A stretch of DNA of 64,000 nt from Nevskiaceae bacterium (GCA_008012115.1 SSEB01000015.1:29157-93156); one strand, 5' to 3'; positions 1 to 8,652 are shown, counted from the first letter of the stretch. Numbers and translations: made by a program. Notes: generated from the sequence alone by a model not told the origin.

Positions 1-338
1 TGGTCGGCGAGGCGCTGATCCCGGCCTATAACGCCAGCAAGGGCGGCGTGCGCATCTTCAGCCGCTCGGCGGCGATCCATTGCGCACGCAGCGGCTACGG
101 CATCCGCATCAACAATGTCTGCCCGGGATTCGCGGAGACGCAGATGGTGAGCGGCGCGCTGGCCACGATGAGCCCGGAAGCGGCGCAGTCCTTTGCTGCC
201 GCCACACTGGGTCGCATCCCGTTGGGCCGCTTCGCCAGGCCGGCCGAGATCGCCGCGGCGGTGCTGTTCCTGGCGTCGGACGAATCCAGCTACGTCACCG
301 GTTCCGACCTGGTGGTCGACGGTGGCATGACCGCCTGA
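1..338 (+). CDS. SDR-family oxidoreductase, C-terminal part (truncated by window start)
   Basis: The reading frame is open from base 3 and ends in a stop at 336-338; the true start lies outside the window. The visible part holds the SDR catalytic YxxxK (YNASK), followed by the usual NNVCPG segment (substrate and cofactor loop) and the C-terminal SDR tail (LFLASDESSYVTGSDLVVDGG). This is the classical NAD(P)-dependent 3-oxoacyl or hydroxysteroid dehydrogenase-like SDR fold. The substrate cannot be told from the C-terminal half. The next gene starts about 30 nt downstream on the same strand, so the two are probably co-transcribed. Confidence 0.85.
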   Translation, partial: VGEALIPAYNASKGGVRIFSRSAAIHCARSGYGIRINNVCPGFAETQMVSGALATMSPEAAQSFAAATLGRIPLGRFARPAEIAAAVLFLASDESSYVTGSDLVVDGGMTA

Positions 339-369
339 ACCGAAAACCCATTCCAGAGGAGAACCCCGC

Positions 370-1485
370 ATGAGCAAAAAACCCGTCGTCATCTACGGCG
401 TCACCGGCTACACCGGCCGGCTGGTCGCCGAATACCTGCGCGAGTACCGCGTGCCCTTCATCGCCGCCGGACGCGACGGCAAGCGCATCAAGGAGGTGAT
501 CGAGAAGGTGCCGGGCATCGAGAATGCCGACTACGAGATCGCCGAGGTCGAGCACAGCGTCGAGGCGCTGACCAAGCTGTTCAAGGGCGCCAAGGTGGTG
601 TGCAACATGGTCGGCCCGTTCATGAAGTACGGCCCCGAGGCGGTCGAGGCCTCGCTGGCCGCCGGTTGCCACTACACCGACACCAACGGCGAGCAGAACT
701 GGATGATGCACGCCGAGAAGACCTGGGGCGCCAAGTTTGCCGCCAAGGGCCTGCTGCTGTCGCCGGGCATCGCGCAGATGTACACCACCGGCGAGATCGC
801 CGCCAACATCTGCCTGGAGACCCCGGGACTCGACACGCTCGACATCCTGGTGCTGTGGCGCGGTTTCCCGACCTATGCCTCGACCCAGACCATCTTCAGC
901 ATCCTCACTGCCGATTTCTTCTACCTGGACCAGAACCAGTACGTGCAGTGGTCGCCTTTCGCCAAGGCCGAGGTGATGGTGCCCGGTCAGCACGCGGTGG
1001 CGATGGCGCTGCCCTGGGGCGGCACCGCGCACCCGGTGTGGTTCAAGAACGATCCGCGCGTCGCCACCTGCCGCGCCATGGGTGGCGTGTTCGAGCGCAC
1101 GGTGATGGAAGGCGTGGTGCAGATCACCCAGGTGGTCGAGGACAAGATCAAGAAGCTGCCCAAGGCCGAGGCCGAGAAGGCGCTGTCCGACATGGCGGCG
1201 TCGCTGCAGGCGGGCATGCCGCCGCGCGAAAACCCGCGCATCAACACCTCGGTGGATTCGGTGCACGCCAGCGGTCCGCTGGGTCGTGTGCACTGCGTGA
1301 TCCACGGCAACTGCAACTACAAGCAGACCGGCCTGCTGCAGGCCTATGCCGCCTACTACCTGCTGCAGTCGCCGCCGCTGCGCACCGGCTTCGCCTCCGG
1401 CTGCCAGGCCTTCGGCCACCGCCAGCTGCTCGGCGTGCTGCAGAGCTTCGGCCTGGTCAGCGCGCCGGTGGTGACGCACGGCTGA
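370..1485 (+). CDS. Saccharopine dehydrogenase-like NAD(P)-binding reductase
   Basis: A 371-aa protein. The N-terminus VVIYGVTGYTGRLVAEYL is a Rossmann NAD(P)-binding motif (GxTGYTG) as in saccharopine dehydrogenase-like and trans-acting enoyl reductase proteins. The middle contains AGCHYTDTNGE, where that family usually has its cofactor-contact segment. The ATG is preceded by AGAGGAGAA, a good ribosome-binding site. It follows an SDR gene by about 30 nt, so the pair may act on the same lipid or carbonyl substrate. That is inference; the substrate is not visible from sequence. Confidence 0.75.
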   Translation: MSKKPVVIYGVTGYTGRLVAEYLREYRVPFIAAGRDGKRIKEVIEKVPGIENADYEIAEVEHSVEALTKLFKGAKVVCNMVGPFMKYGPEAVEASLAAGCHYTDTNGEQNWMMHAEKTWGAKFAAKGLLLSPGIAQMYTTGEIAANICLETPGLDTLDILVLWRGFPTYASTQTIFSILTADFFYLDQNQYVQWSPFAKAEVMVPGQHAVAMALPWGGTAHPVWFKNDPRVATCRAMGGVFERTVMEGVVQITQVVEDKIKKLPKAEAEKALSDMAASLQAGMPPRENPRINTSVDSVHASGPLGRVHCVIHGNCNYKQTGLLQAYAAYYLLQSPPLRTGFASGCQAFGHRQLLGVLQSFGLVSAPVVTHG

Positions 1486-1515
1486 TCGGCGGTCGCCGGA
1501 AAGGACGGTCCGCGG

Positions 1516-1536
1516 CGGCGCACCGCAGGTGCGCCG
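1516..1536. terminator. GC-rich stem-loop between convergent genes
   Basis: Perfect inverted repeat GGCGCACC / GGTGCGCC (1517-1524 and 1528-1535) with a 3-nt loop, extendable by one C-G pair. It lies between the convergent reductase (+) and universal stress protein (-) genes. There is no U-tract on either side, so intrinsic termination is uncertain; it may only block 3' exonucleases. Confidence 0.35.
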
Positions 1537-1560
1537 TCGCGTCGTTGTCGCGGTGTCGTG

Positions 1561-2505
1561 TCAGCGGACGGTGGTGTTCAGCGGCACGCCAAAGGCCTGC
1601 ACGAAATCCTGCTCGAAACCGGCGGGCTTGATCGCCAGCACGTCGCAGTCGACGGTATCGATGAGGCGCGCAGCGACGCTGCCGGCGACGACGACAGTGA
1701 GGTTGCGGCGGCACAGGCTGCCGATCACCAGCAGATCGACGTCGTGGGTGTGGACTGCCGCCGTCAGCGCCTGCACCGGTTCACCGTCCAGCGTGTGCGT
1801 CCTTGCGGAGGCTGCGCCATAACGGGCCGCCAGCCGCTCCAGCTCGGCTTGATAGGCGGCGCGTGCCGGCACTGCAGTTGCGGCATCGGACGCGGCGTGC
1901 GGCGGTGCCGGGGTGAATACGGAGAACAGCTCAAGGCTGGCGCTGCTCTGCGAGGCGCAGTCGCGTGCCGCGCGCAGCACGCGCTCGTTGAGCGCGCGGT
2001 CGCGATGCCAGGGATGCTGTGGATCGACCGCCGCGGCCACCTTCTCCGGCAGGCGATGGCCTTCACGATGCACCAGGTACAGCGGGAAGGGGCAGAGCCG
2101 CAGCAGTTCGTGATCCACCGAGATCGGGACCAGCGTGCGCAGGCGCGAGGCGCGGCCGGCGTCTTTCACCAGCAGGTCTGGCGCATCGTCCAGGGCATGG
2201 TTCAGGATGTTGATGGCGTCCGCGGTCTGCCACTGCACCTCGGTCTGCACGCGCAGCCCGCTCTCCTGCAGCTCGAAGCGCAGATCCTCCAGCCAGTCAC
2301 GGCAGCGCGACAGCGCGGACTCCTGCGCGATGCCGGCGAGCCGGTGATTCATGTGATCGAGCGCATCGGCGGTGCGGTTGCGCGCGTACAGGCGGATGCG
2401 AAGTTCGGCGCCGCTGGCGCGCGCCAGCGCCACCGCGCGATGCAGCGCCGGCGTCTCGTTGGCGTCGTGGTCGAGCACGACCAGGATGCGTCGATAGGCG
2501 CTCAT
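1561..2505 (-). CDS. Universal stress protein, two-domain (UspE-like)
   Basis: A 314-aa protein with two UspA-like halves. The N-terminus YRRILVVLDHD is the first Usp beta-strand. The C-terminal half ends with DLLVIGSLCRRNLTVVVAGSVAARLIDTVDCDVLAIKP, the typical last Usp strands. The ATP-binding consensus G-2x-G-9x-G(S/T) is incomplete: GSLC replaces GxxG and only the final GS is kept. This resembles UspE-type, non-nucleotide-binding members. Tandem Usp proteins generally act in stress or stationary-phase survival. The gene is convergent with the upstream reductase and 28 nt downstream of the next minus-strand gene, so the two may share a transcript. Confidence 0.85.
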   Translation of the reverse strand: MSAYRRILVVLDHDANETPALHRAVALARASGAELRIRLYARNRTADALDHMNHRLAGIAQESALSRCRDWLEDLRFELQESGLRVQTEVQWQTADAINILNHALDDAPDLLVKDAGRASRLRTLVPISVDHELLRLCPFPLYLVHREGHRLPEKVAAAVDPQHPWHRDRALNERVLRAARDCASQSSASLELFSVFTPAPPHAASDAATAVPARAAYQAELERLAARYGAASARTHTLDGEPVQALTAAVHTHDVDLLVIGSLCRRNLTVVVAGSVAARLIDTVDCDVLAIKPAGFEQDFVQAFGVPLNTTVR

Positions 2506-2533
2506 GGCGTCGTCCGTGGTCGATTCCGCAGGG

Positions 2534-2914
2534 TCAGCGCAGCGGCGTATCGCCGGTCATGCGGTCGTGCCGGCGGAAATAGTGCTGCGCATAGACCCGC
2601 AACTGCGCCTCGGTGGGACGGTCGAGGATTTCCCAGCCGGCGATCTGCGGCGCCAGCGCGGCGCGATGCTTGCCGACGTAGTGACGGAAATCCGCCTGCG
2701 CGGTATGACCGCCGGTGACGAGAATCTCGCCGGCCTTCGACAGCGCGTCACAGACCGCACCGAAGAATTCGTGCTCGGTGCGCACCCGGCTGCCGTGCTG
2801 GCGGGTCTGGTATGCATGCGCATGCAGCATCACCGCCGGCGCTTCCGGCGCGTCGGGATTCAGGATCTGCGCGTGTTGATGATCCAACCAGACGACGGCG
2901 TGCGAGACGGACAT
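2534..2914 (-). CDS. eRF1-domain-like 'translational machinery' protein
   Basis: A 126-aa protein starting MSVSHAVVWLDHQHAQIL. The start is chosen because AGGAG lies 8 nt upstream; a longer reading frame (to 2983) has no such signal. The pattern V-x-W-D-x-x-x-A, then GGHTAQADFRHYVGKH near the end, recalls small proteins related to peptide release factor eRF1/Pelota domain 2, often annotated 'translational machinery protein'. Function is not established. The 463-nt intergenic region upstream contains one copy of the 110-bp element. Usp follows 28 nt downstream on the same strand, so the pair is likely stress-related. Confidence 0.6.
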   Translation of the reverse strand: MSVSHAVVWLDHQHAQILNPDAPEAPAVMLHAHAYQTRQHGSRVRTEHEFFGAVCDALSKAGEILVTGGHTAQADFRHYVGKHRAALAPQIAGWEILDRPTEAQLRVYAQHYFRRHDRMTGDTPLR

Positions 2915-3068
2915 GGGAGGCTCCTGGTGATGAATGGCGTGGACGCTTGCCCTCCATCTTGCCCACGCAGGCGCATCGCGCATTGACCTGGGTCATTCCC
3001 GGCCGCCGCGCAGGGTCGTTGCCACGCGCCGTCCCGGTGACGCGAGCCGGCGGGGGCCGTTGATGCGT

Positions 3069-3178
3069 CACCCGCTGAGGCGCCTTTCCCTGGGAGAACT
3101 GTTATAAAATATTTATCAAATTATAAAAAGATAAATAATATATAACGTCTGTGCCTCGCGGCGAGGCGACAGCGGGTG
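3069..3178. repeat. 110-bp AT-core element, copy 1
   Basis: Left terminal repeat CACCCGCT at 3069-3076, 24-bp arm, 46-bp A+T core at 3101-3146, 24-bp arm, right repeat AGCGGGTG at 3171-3178. The core is a strong dyad: 3101-3117 against the complement of 3130-3146 agrees at 15 of 17 positions, with a 12-nt centre. It lies 199 bp beyond the 3' end of pyruvate carboxylase and 154 bp upstream of the eRF1-like gene (both minus strand). The remaining intergenic DNA (2915-3068 and 3179-3377) is GC-rich and shows nothing I can name. No target-site duplication is visible. Confidence 0.88.
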
Positions 3179-3377
3179 GCGGTGAAATACGCGAAATATG
3201 CGACCCGGCCAGGTCGTACGGTCTGCGCCGGCAGGCTGAACACGGGTGCGCTGACGCAGGCATCGGCGGCGCGTGGTGCAAGGGCCCCATCTGCCTGCTC
3301 GTTCCAGCGAGAGCAGGCGTGGCATCGCCGACTTCGGCCGCGTCGTCGCGGCACGATCTGCGACGACGGGCGCGGCT

Positions 3378-6300
3378 TTATCCGGCGTCGAGCACCAGCA
3401 GCAGGTCGCGCGCCGCCACACTGCTGCCGGCGTGGACCAGGATGTCCTTGACCACGCCCTCGCGCGGCGCGGCGACGATGGTTTCCATCTTCATCGCCTC
3501 GATGGCGACCAGCGGCTCGCCCTTGGCGACGCGGCTGCCCTTCTGCGCGGCGACGCGCACCACCATGCCGGGCATCGGCGCGCCGACGTGGGCGGGGTTG
3601 CCTTCGTCGGCCTTGGCGCGACCGGCGGTGGCGGTGGCGCCGGCGAGATCGACGCGCACCATGCGCGGCTGGCCGTTGAGCTCGTAGAACAGCTTGGCGC
3701 TGCCTTCCTCCTCCACCTCCGCGCTGCCCTGCAGACGGATCACCAGGGTCTTGCCGGGTTCGAGATCGACGCCGATCTCCTCGCGCTCGCGCAGGCCGTA
3801 GAAGAAGGCCGGCGTCGGCAGCGTGCTGACATCGCCATAGGTCTTGCGGTGCTCGACGAAGTCGCGGAACACCTTGGGGTACATCAGATGCGACGCGAGG
3901 TCGGTGTCGGAGAGTTTCTCGCCCAGCGCCTGCTCGGCGTCGGCGCGCGTGCGTTCGAGATCGACCGGCGGCAGGCTGGCGCCGGGGCGTCCGCTCAGCG
4001 GCGGCTTGCCCTTCAGCACCTTGCGCTGCAACGCCTCGGGAAAGCCCTCCGGCGGAAAGCCCAGTTCGCCGCGCATCAGCGACACCACCGACTCGGGAAA
4101 ATCGATGGGCGTGTCGGGATCGAGCACCTGCGCCGGCGTGAGATCGTTGCCGACCATGAACAGCGCCATGTCGCCGACGACCTTGGAGGTCGGCGTGACT
4201 TTCACGATGTCGCCGAACAGGCGGTTGACGTCGGCGTAGGCCTTCGACACTTCCGGCCAGCGATGTTCCAGGCCCAGGGCGCGCGCCTGCTCGCGCAGGT
4301 TGGTGTACTGGCCGCCGGGCATTTCGTGACGGTAGACGTCGGCGGTGCCGGAGCGGATGTCGGCTTCGAACGGCGCGTAGTAGCGGCGCACGCCCTCCCA
4401 GTAATCGGAGAGCTGCTGCAGGGCATCGAGGTTCACCTGCGGATCGCGCTCGCCGCCGACGAGGCTGGCGGCGATGGCGCCGAGGTTGGGTTGCGAGGTG
4501 AGGCCGCTCATCGCATCGAGCGCGCCATCGACGGCGTCGCAGCCGGCGTCCACCGCCGCGAGCACGCTGGCGGCGCTGATGCCGCTGGTGTCGTGGGTGT
4601 GGAAATGGATCGGCAGATCCGTCTCCTGCTTCAGCGCCCGCACCAGTTCGCGCGCGGCGCGCGGACGGCAGATGCCGGCCATGTCCTTGATGCCGAGCAC
4701 CTGCGCACCGGCTTTCTCCAGCGCCTTGGCCATGCTGACGTAGTAGCGCAGGTCGTACTTCTGGCGCGCCGGATCGAACAGGTCGCCGGTGTAGCAGATC
4801 GCCGCCTCGCAGACGGCGCCCGACTCCAGCACTGCGTCCATCGTCACCCGCATGTTGTCGACGCTGTTGAGCGAGTCGAACACGCGGAAGATGTCGATGC
4901 CTTCCTTCGCCGCCTGCTGCACGAAGTAGCGCACCACGTTGTCGGCGTAGTTGGTGTAGCCGACGGCGTTGGCCGAACGCAGCAGCATCTGGAAGGGAAT
5001 ATTGGGAATCGCGGCGCGCAGGACCGCCAGCCGCTCCCAGGGATCCTCCTTGAGGAAGCGCAGCGCCACGTCGAAGGTGGCGCCGCCCCAGCACTCCAGC
5101 GACAGCAGTTGCGGTGCCAGGCGCGCGTAGTAGGGCGCGATGGCGGCGAGATCGGCAGTGCGCATGCGCGTGGCAAACAGCGACTGATGCGCGTCGCGCA
5201 TGGTCGTGTCGGTGAGCAGCACGCGCGGCTGCGCCTTGAGCCAGCGCGCGAAGCCGGCGCTGCCGCGCGCCTTGAGTTCGTCGCGCAGGCCTCGAGGCGG
5301 CGGCTGCGCGAGATCGATACGCGGCAGCGGCGGCGTGGAGAACGCGCCCTCCGGCCGCTTGCGGCCCTTCATCTCCGGGTTGCCGTTGACGATGACGTTG
5401 CCGATGAACTGCAGCAGCTTGGTGGCGCGGTCGCGGCGCGGGGTGAAGCGGAACAGTTCCGGCGTGCTGTCGATGAAGCGCGTGGTGCAGGTGCCGGCGC
5501 GAAACTCCGGATGGCCGATGACGTTTTCCAGAAACTGCAGGTTGGTGGAGACGCCGCGAATGCGGAACTCGCGCAGTGCGCGATCCATGCGCTGTGCCGC
5601 CTCGTCGGCGGTGGCGGCCCAGGCGGTGACCTTCACCAGCATGGAGTCGTAGTACGGCGTGACGATGGCGCCGCCGTAGGCGGTGCCTCCATCGAGGCGG
5701 ATGCCGAAGCCCGCCGGGCTGCGGTAGGCGGTGAGGCGGCCGTGGTCCGGCGTGAAGCCGTTTTCCGGATCCTCGGTGGTGACGCGGCACTGCAGCGCGT
5801 GACCGTCGAGACGCACCAGTGATTGCGTCGGCAGGCCGCCTTCGCCCAGCGCCAGCCCTTCGGTGACGCGGATCTGTGCCTTGACGATGTCGACGCCGGT
5901 GACTTCCTCGGTGACGGTGTGCTCGACCTGGATGCGCGGGTTGACCTCGATGAAATAGAACGAGCCGGTGTCCGCATCCATCAGGAATTCCACGGTGCCG
6001 GCGTGCGAGTAGCCGACCTGGCGGCACAGCCGCAGCGCGGCTTCGCAGAGTTCCGCGCGACGCGCGTCGTCGAGATAAGGCGCGGGCGCGCGCTCCACGA
6101 CTTTCTGGTTGCGGCGCTGCACCGAACAGTCGCGCTCGAACAGGTGCATGAGATGGCCGTGGGTGTCGCCCAGCACCTGCACCTCGACATGGCGGGCGCG
6201 GCGCACCAGCTTCTCGACGTAGACCTCGTCGTTGCCGAAGGCGGACTTGGCCTCGCGCCGCGCCGATTCCATCTGCGGACCCAGCTCCGCCTCGGATTCG

Positions 6301-6821
6301 ATCACGCGCATGCCGCGGCCGCCGCCGCCCCAGCTCGCCTTCATCATCACCGGATAGCCGACCTGGGCAACGATGGCCTTGCAGGCGTCGAGATCCTGCG
6401 GCAGGGCGCCGGAGGCCGGCAGCACCGGCACCCGCGCCGCCTCGGCGGCGCGTCGCGCGGCGACCTTGTCGCCCAGCGTGCGCAGCACCTGCGGCGTCGG
6501 ACCGATGAAGCGGATGCCCGCGGCGGCGCAGGCTTCGGCAAACTGGGGATTCTCGGACAGGAAGCCGTAGCCGGGATGGATGGCATCGACCTGCGCCGCC
6601 TTGGCGACGCGGATGATGTCGGCGATGTCGAGGTATGCAGCGATGGGCTTCTGGCCGCTGCCGACCTTGTAGCTCTCGTCCGCCTTGAAGCGGTGCAGGG
6701 CGAAGCGATCCTCGTGCGCGTAGATCGACACGGTACGGATGCCCATTTCGGCGGCTGCACGCATCACGCGGATGGAGATCTCGCCGCGGTTGGCGACCAG
6801 GATTTTGCCGATCTTCGACAT
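3378..6821 (-). CDS. pyc: Pyruvate carboxylase, single-chain
   Basis: A 1147-aa biotin enzyme that carboxylates pyruvate to oxaloacetate with ATP and bicarbonate. N-terminal biotin carboxylase: start KILVANRGEISIRVMRAA, ATP-grasp glycine loop KASWGGGGRGM near residue 165. Central carboxyltransferase begins with LLTDTTMRDAHQSL near residue 530. C-terminal biotinyl domain has EAMKME, with the biotinylated Lys near residue 1111. Length matches tetrameric single-chain PYCs. The start MSKIGKILVANRG is preferred over an in-frame ATG 16 codons upstream, which precedes the conserved N-terminus. It lies just downstream of the prp operon in the same direction, so it could refill oxaloacetate for methylcitrate synthase; co-regulation is inference. 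Confidence 0.95.
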   Translation of the reverse strand: MSKIGKILVANRGEISIRVMRAAAEMGIRTVSIYAHEDRFALHRFKADESYKVGSGQKPIAAYLDIADIIRVAKAAQVDAIHPGYGFLSENPQFAEACAAAGIRFIGPTPQVLRTLGDKVAARRAAEAARVPVLPASGALPQDLDACKAIVAQVGYPVMMKASWGGGGRGMRVIESEAELGPQMESARREAKSAFGNDEVYVEKLVRRARHVEVQVLGDTHGHLMHLFERDCSVQRRNQKVVERAPAPYLDDARRAELCEAALRLCRQVGYSHAGTVEFLMDADTGSFYFIEVNPRIQVEHTVTEEVTGVDIVKAQIRVTEGLALGEGGLPTQSLVRLDGHALQCRVTTEDPENGFTPDHGRLTAYRSPAGFGIRLDGGTAYGGAIVTPYYDSMLVKVTAWAATADEAAQRMDRALREFRIRGVSTNLQFLENVIGHPEFRAGTCTTRFIDSTPELFRFTPRRDRATKLLQFIGNVIVNGNPEMKGRKRPEGAFSTPPLPRIDLAQPPPRGLRDELKARGSAGFARWLKAQPRVLLTDTTMRDAHQSLFATRMRTADLAAIAPYYARLAPQLLSLECWGGATFDVALRFLKEDPWERLAVLRAAIPNIPFQMLLRSANAVGYTNYADNVVRYFVQQAAKEGIDIFRVFDSLNSVDNMRVTMDAVLESGAVCEAAICYTGDLFDPARQKYDLRYYVSMAKALEKAGAQVLGIKDMAGICRPRAARELVRALKQETDLPIHFHTHDTSGISAASVLAAVDAGCDAVDGALDAMSGLTSQPNLGAIAASLVGGERDPQVNLDALQQLSDYWEGVRRYYAPFEADIRSGTADVYRHEMPGGQYTNLREQARALGLEHRWPEVSKAYADVNRLFGDIVKVTPTSKVVGDMALFMVGNDLTPAQVLDPDTPIDFPESVVSLMRGELGFPPEGFPEALQRKVLKGKPPLSGRPGASLPPVDLERTRADAEQALGEKLSDTDLASHLMYPKVFRDFVEHRKTYGDVSTLPTPAFFYGLREREEIGVDLEPGKTLVIRLQGSAEVEEEGSAKLFYELNGQPRMVRVDLAGATATAGRAKADEGNPAHVGAPMPGMVVRVAAQKGSRVAKGEPLVAIEAMKMETIVAAPREGVVKDILVHAGSSVAARDLLLVLDAG

Positions 6822-6862
6822 GGTGTCCCCAGCAAGGCTGCGATGGACGGCGGATCCGGAGG

Positions 6863-6909
6863 GGATCAACCTCGACAGCGTCCGGCGCGGGCGCTGTCGG
6901 GGTTGATCC
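6863..6909 (-). other. Long inverted repeat between prpF and pyc
   Basis: The 18-nt arms 6863-6880 and 6892-6909 are complementary at 17 of 18 positions, the exception being a possible G-U pair in RNA, with an 11-nt loop. It sits downstream of the prpF stop and 41 nt before the pyc start, on the minus-strand transcript. No U-tract follows, so it could be a Rho-type pause or terminator, an mRNA-stabilising stem, or a regulator site separating prp and pyc expression. Confidence 0.6.
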
Positions 6910-6945
6910 GCCCACGGCCTGGTGGCCGCAGGCGGATCGCGACAG

Positions 6946-8133
6946 CTAGAACGCGTCGCCTGGCACCCGCACCCAGCCTTCCATCAGGATGCGCGCGGAG
7001 CGCGACATGATGGCTTTCTTCACCACCCACTGACCGTTCTCCTGCGCAGCCGCCGCGCCGACGCGCAGCGTGCCGGAGGGATGGCCGAAGCGCACCGCTT
7101 CGCGCGCACCACCGCCGGCGGCGAGATTGACCAGGGTGCCGGGAATCGCCGCGGCCGTGCCGATAGCGACCGCCGCGGTGCCCATCATCGCGTGATGCAG
7201 CTTGCCCATCGACAGCGCGCGCACCAGCAGGTCGACGTCGTCGGCTTTCACTTCCTTGCCGCTGGAGGCTTTGTAGGTTTTTGGTTTCGACACGAAGGCG
7301 ATCTTCGGCGTGTGCTGTCGCGTCGCGGCTTCTTCCGGTGTCTTGATCAGGCCCATGCGCAAGGCGCCGGCCACGCGCATCTGCTCGAATTTCTTGAGCG
7401 CCGCGGGGTCGCTGTTGATCTGTTCGCGCAGTTCGGTGCCGGTGTAGCCGATGTCTTCGGCGTTGACGAAGATCGTCGGGATGCCGGCGGTGATCATCGT
7501 CGCCTTGAACGTGCCGAGGCCGGGTACTTCCAAGTCGTCTACGAGGTTGCCGGTCGGGAACATCGAACCGCCCTCGTCGCCGTCGTCCGAGGGATCGAGA
7601 AACTCCAGCACGATCTCGGCAGCGGGGAAGGTGACGCCGTCGAGTTCGAAATCGCCGGTCTCCTGCACCTGGCCATTGGTGACCGGCACATGGGCGATGA
7701 TGGTTTTCCTGATGTTGGCCTGCCAGATGCGCACCACGCAGATGCCGTTCTGCGGCACGCGCGTTGGGTCCACCAGCCCCGCCTGGATGGCGAACGCGCC
7801 GGCGGCGGTGGAGAGGTTGCCGCAGTTGCCGCTCCAGTCCACGAAGGCTTTATCGATCGAAATCTGGCCGTAGAGGTAATCGACATCGTGGCCCGGCTGC
7901 GTGCTTTTCGACAGGATCACGCACTTGCTGGTGCTCGACGTCGCGCCGCCCATGCCGTCGATGTGCGCGGCGTAAGGGTCGGGCGAACCGATCACGCGCA
8001 ACAGCAGCCTGTCGCGCGCGGCGCCGGGTTGCTGGCAACGCTCCGGCAGGTCGCCGAGCTTGAAGAACACGCCCTTCGACGTGCCGCCGCGCATATACGT
8101 GGCGGGAATCCTGATCTGGGGGAGGTGCGACAT
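6946..8133 (-). CDS. prpF: PrpF, AcnD-accessory 2-methylaconitate isomerase
   Basis: A 395-aa protein of the PrpF/DUF453 family (diaminopimelate-epimerase fold). It begins with IRIPATYMRGGTSKGVFF, the conserved family N-terminus, and contains GNCGNLSTAAGAFAI, the helix-start motif with the catalytic-type Cys. Known PrpF proteins isomerise trans/cis-2-methylaconitate so that AcnD can work in the 2-methylcitrate cycle. It follows acnD and an SRPBCC gene on the same strand, the normal acnD-prpF linkage. The start MSHLPQIRIPAT fits family length. Confidence 0.95.
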   Translation of the reverse strand: MSHLPQIRIPATYMRGGTSKGVFFKLGDLPERCQQPGAARDRLLLRVIGSPDPYAAHIDGMGGATSSTSKCVILSKSTQPGHDVDYLYGQISIDKAFVDWSGNCGNLSTAAGAFAIQAGLVDPTRVPQNGICVVRIWQANIRKTIIAHVPVTNGQVQETGDFELDGVTFPAAEIVLEFLDPSDDGDEGGSMFPTGNLVDDLEVPGLGTFKATMITAGIPTIFVNAEDIGYTGTELREQINSDPAALKKFEQMRVAGALRMGLIKTPEEAATRQHTPKIAFVSKPKTYKASSGKEVKADDVDLLVRALSMGKLHHAMMGTAAVAIGTAAAIPGTLVNLAAGGGAREAVRFGHPSGTLRVGAAAAQENGQWVVKKAIMSRSARILMEGWVRVPGDAF

Positions 8134-8153
8134 CGGGGCCTCTGGTTGAAGGT

Positions 8154-8603
8154 TTACGCGCCGTCCGGAATATCCGGCTCGACGAGCTGGGCAAGCAGCA
8201 GGAGGGATTCCTGCCAGCCGAGGTAGCAGAACTCGGTCGGGATCGCGTCGGGAATGCCTTCCTGCGTGATATTGAGTTCCGTGCCGCAGACCACGGCGCG
8301 CAGGCTGACGGTCACCTGCATTTCGCCGGGCAGGTTCGGGTCGTCGAAGCGATCCGTGTGGCGGATCAGTTCGTTAGGCTTCAGATCGATATAGCGCACG
8401 CTGAAGGAATGACCCGAGCCGGTCCCGAGATTGGTGAACGACATGCGATAACCGCCGCCGATGCGGGCATCCATTTCATGAATGGTGCCGGTGAACCCGT
8501 GTGGCGGCAGCCACTTACAGAGCGCCGCGGCATCGATGAAGGCGCGATAGACACGCGCTGGCGGGGCTTTGAACATACGGTGCAGCTTGACGGTGCCTGG
8601 CAT
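8154..8603 (-). CDS. SRPBCC (AHSA1-like) domain protein inside the prp operon
   Basis: A 149-aa protein with the AHSA1/START-like pattern: VKLHRMFKAPPARVYRAFIDAAALCKWLPP at the N-terminus, GGGYRMSFTN in the middle, a C-terminal helix with WQESLLLLAQLVEP. These helix-grip proteins bind small hydrophobic ligands or act as co-chaperone domains. AGGAGA precedes the ATG. It lies between acnD (106 nt upstream) and prpF (20 nt downstream), a place not occupied in textbook prp operons. A role in propionate or methylcitrate metabolism is only suggested by position. Confidence 0.85.
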   Translation of the reverse strand: MPGTVKLHRMFKAPPARVYRAFIDAAALCKWLPPHGFTGTIHEMDARIGGGYRMSFTNLGTGSGHSFSVRYIDLKPNELIRHTDRFDDPNLPGEMQVTVSLRAVVCGTELNITQEGIPDAIPTEFCYLGWQESLLLLAQLVEPDIPDGA

Positions 8604-8631
8604 GGGAATCTCTCCTGTGGTCGTTGAAACA

Positions 8632-8652
8632 GGGCAACGCCAAGCGTTGCCC
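8632..8652 (-). terminator. Stem-loop between acnD and SRPBCC genes
   Basis: Perfect 9-bp inverted repeat GGGCAACGC / GCGTTGCCC with a 3-nt loop, located between the acnD stop and the SRPBCC start on the minus-strand transcript. Only a short T-rich stretch (TGTTTC) follows, so it is at best a partial terminator or attenuator that could lower expression of the downstream SRPBCC-prpF pair. A second small hairpin (GCTCGT/ACGAGC) lies at about 8661-8675. Confidence 0.4.

Noticed and set aside
3273..5822. Long plus-strand reading frame opposite pyruvate carboxylase (849 codons), and similar long antisense frames at 8844-11333, 16474-19317 and 38454-40880
   Set aside because: They are mirror frames of real genes in GC-rich DNA. 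They are rich in Arg/Ala/Gly/His, have no recognisable motifs or ribosome sites, and the opposite strand carries clear enzyme families.
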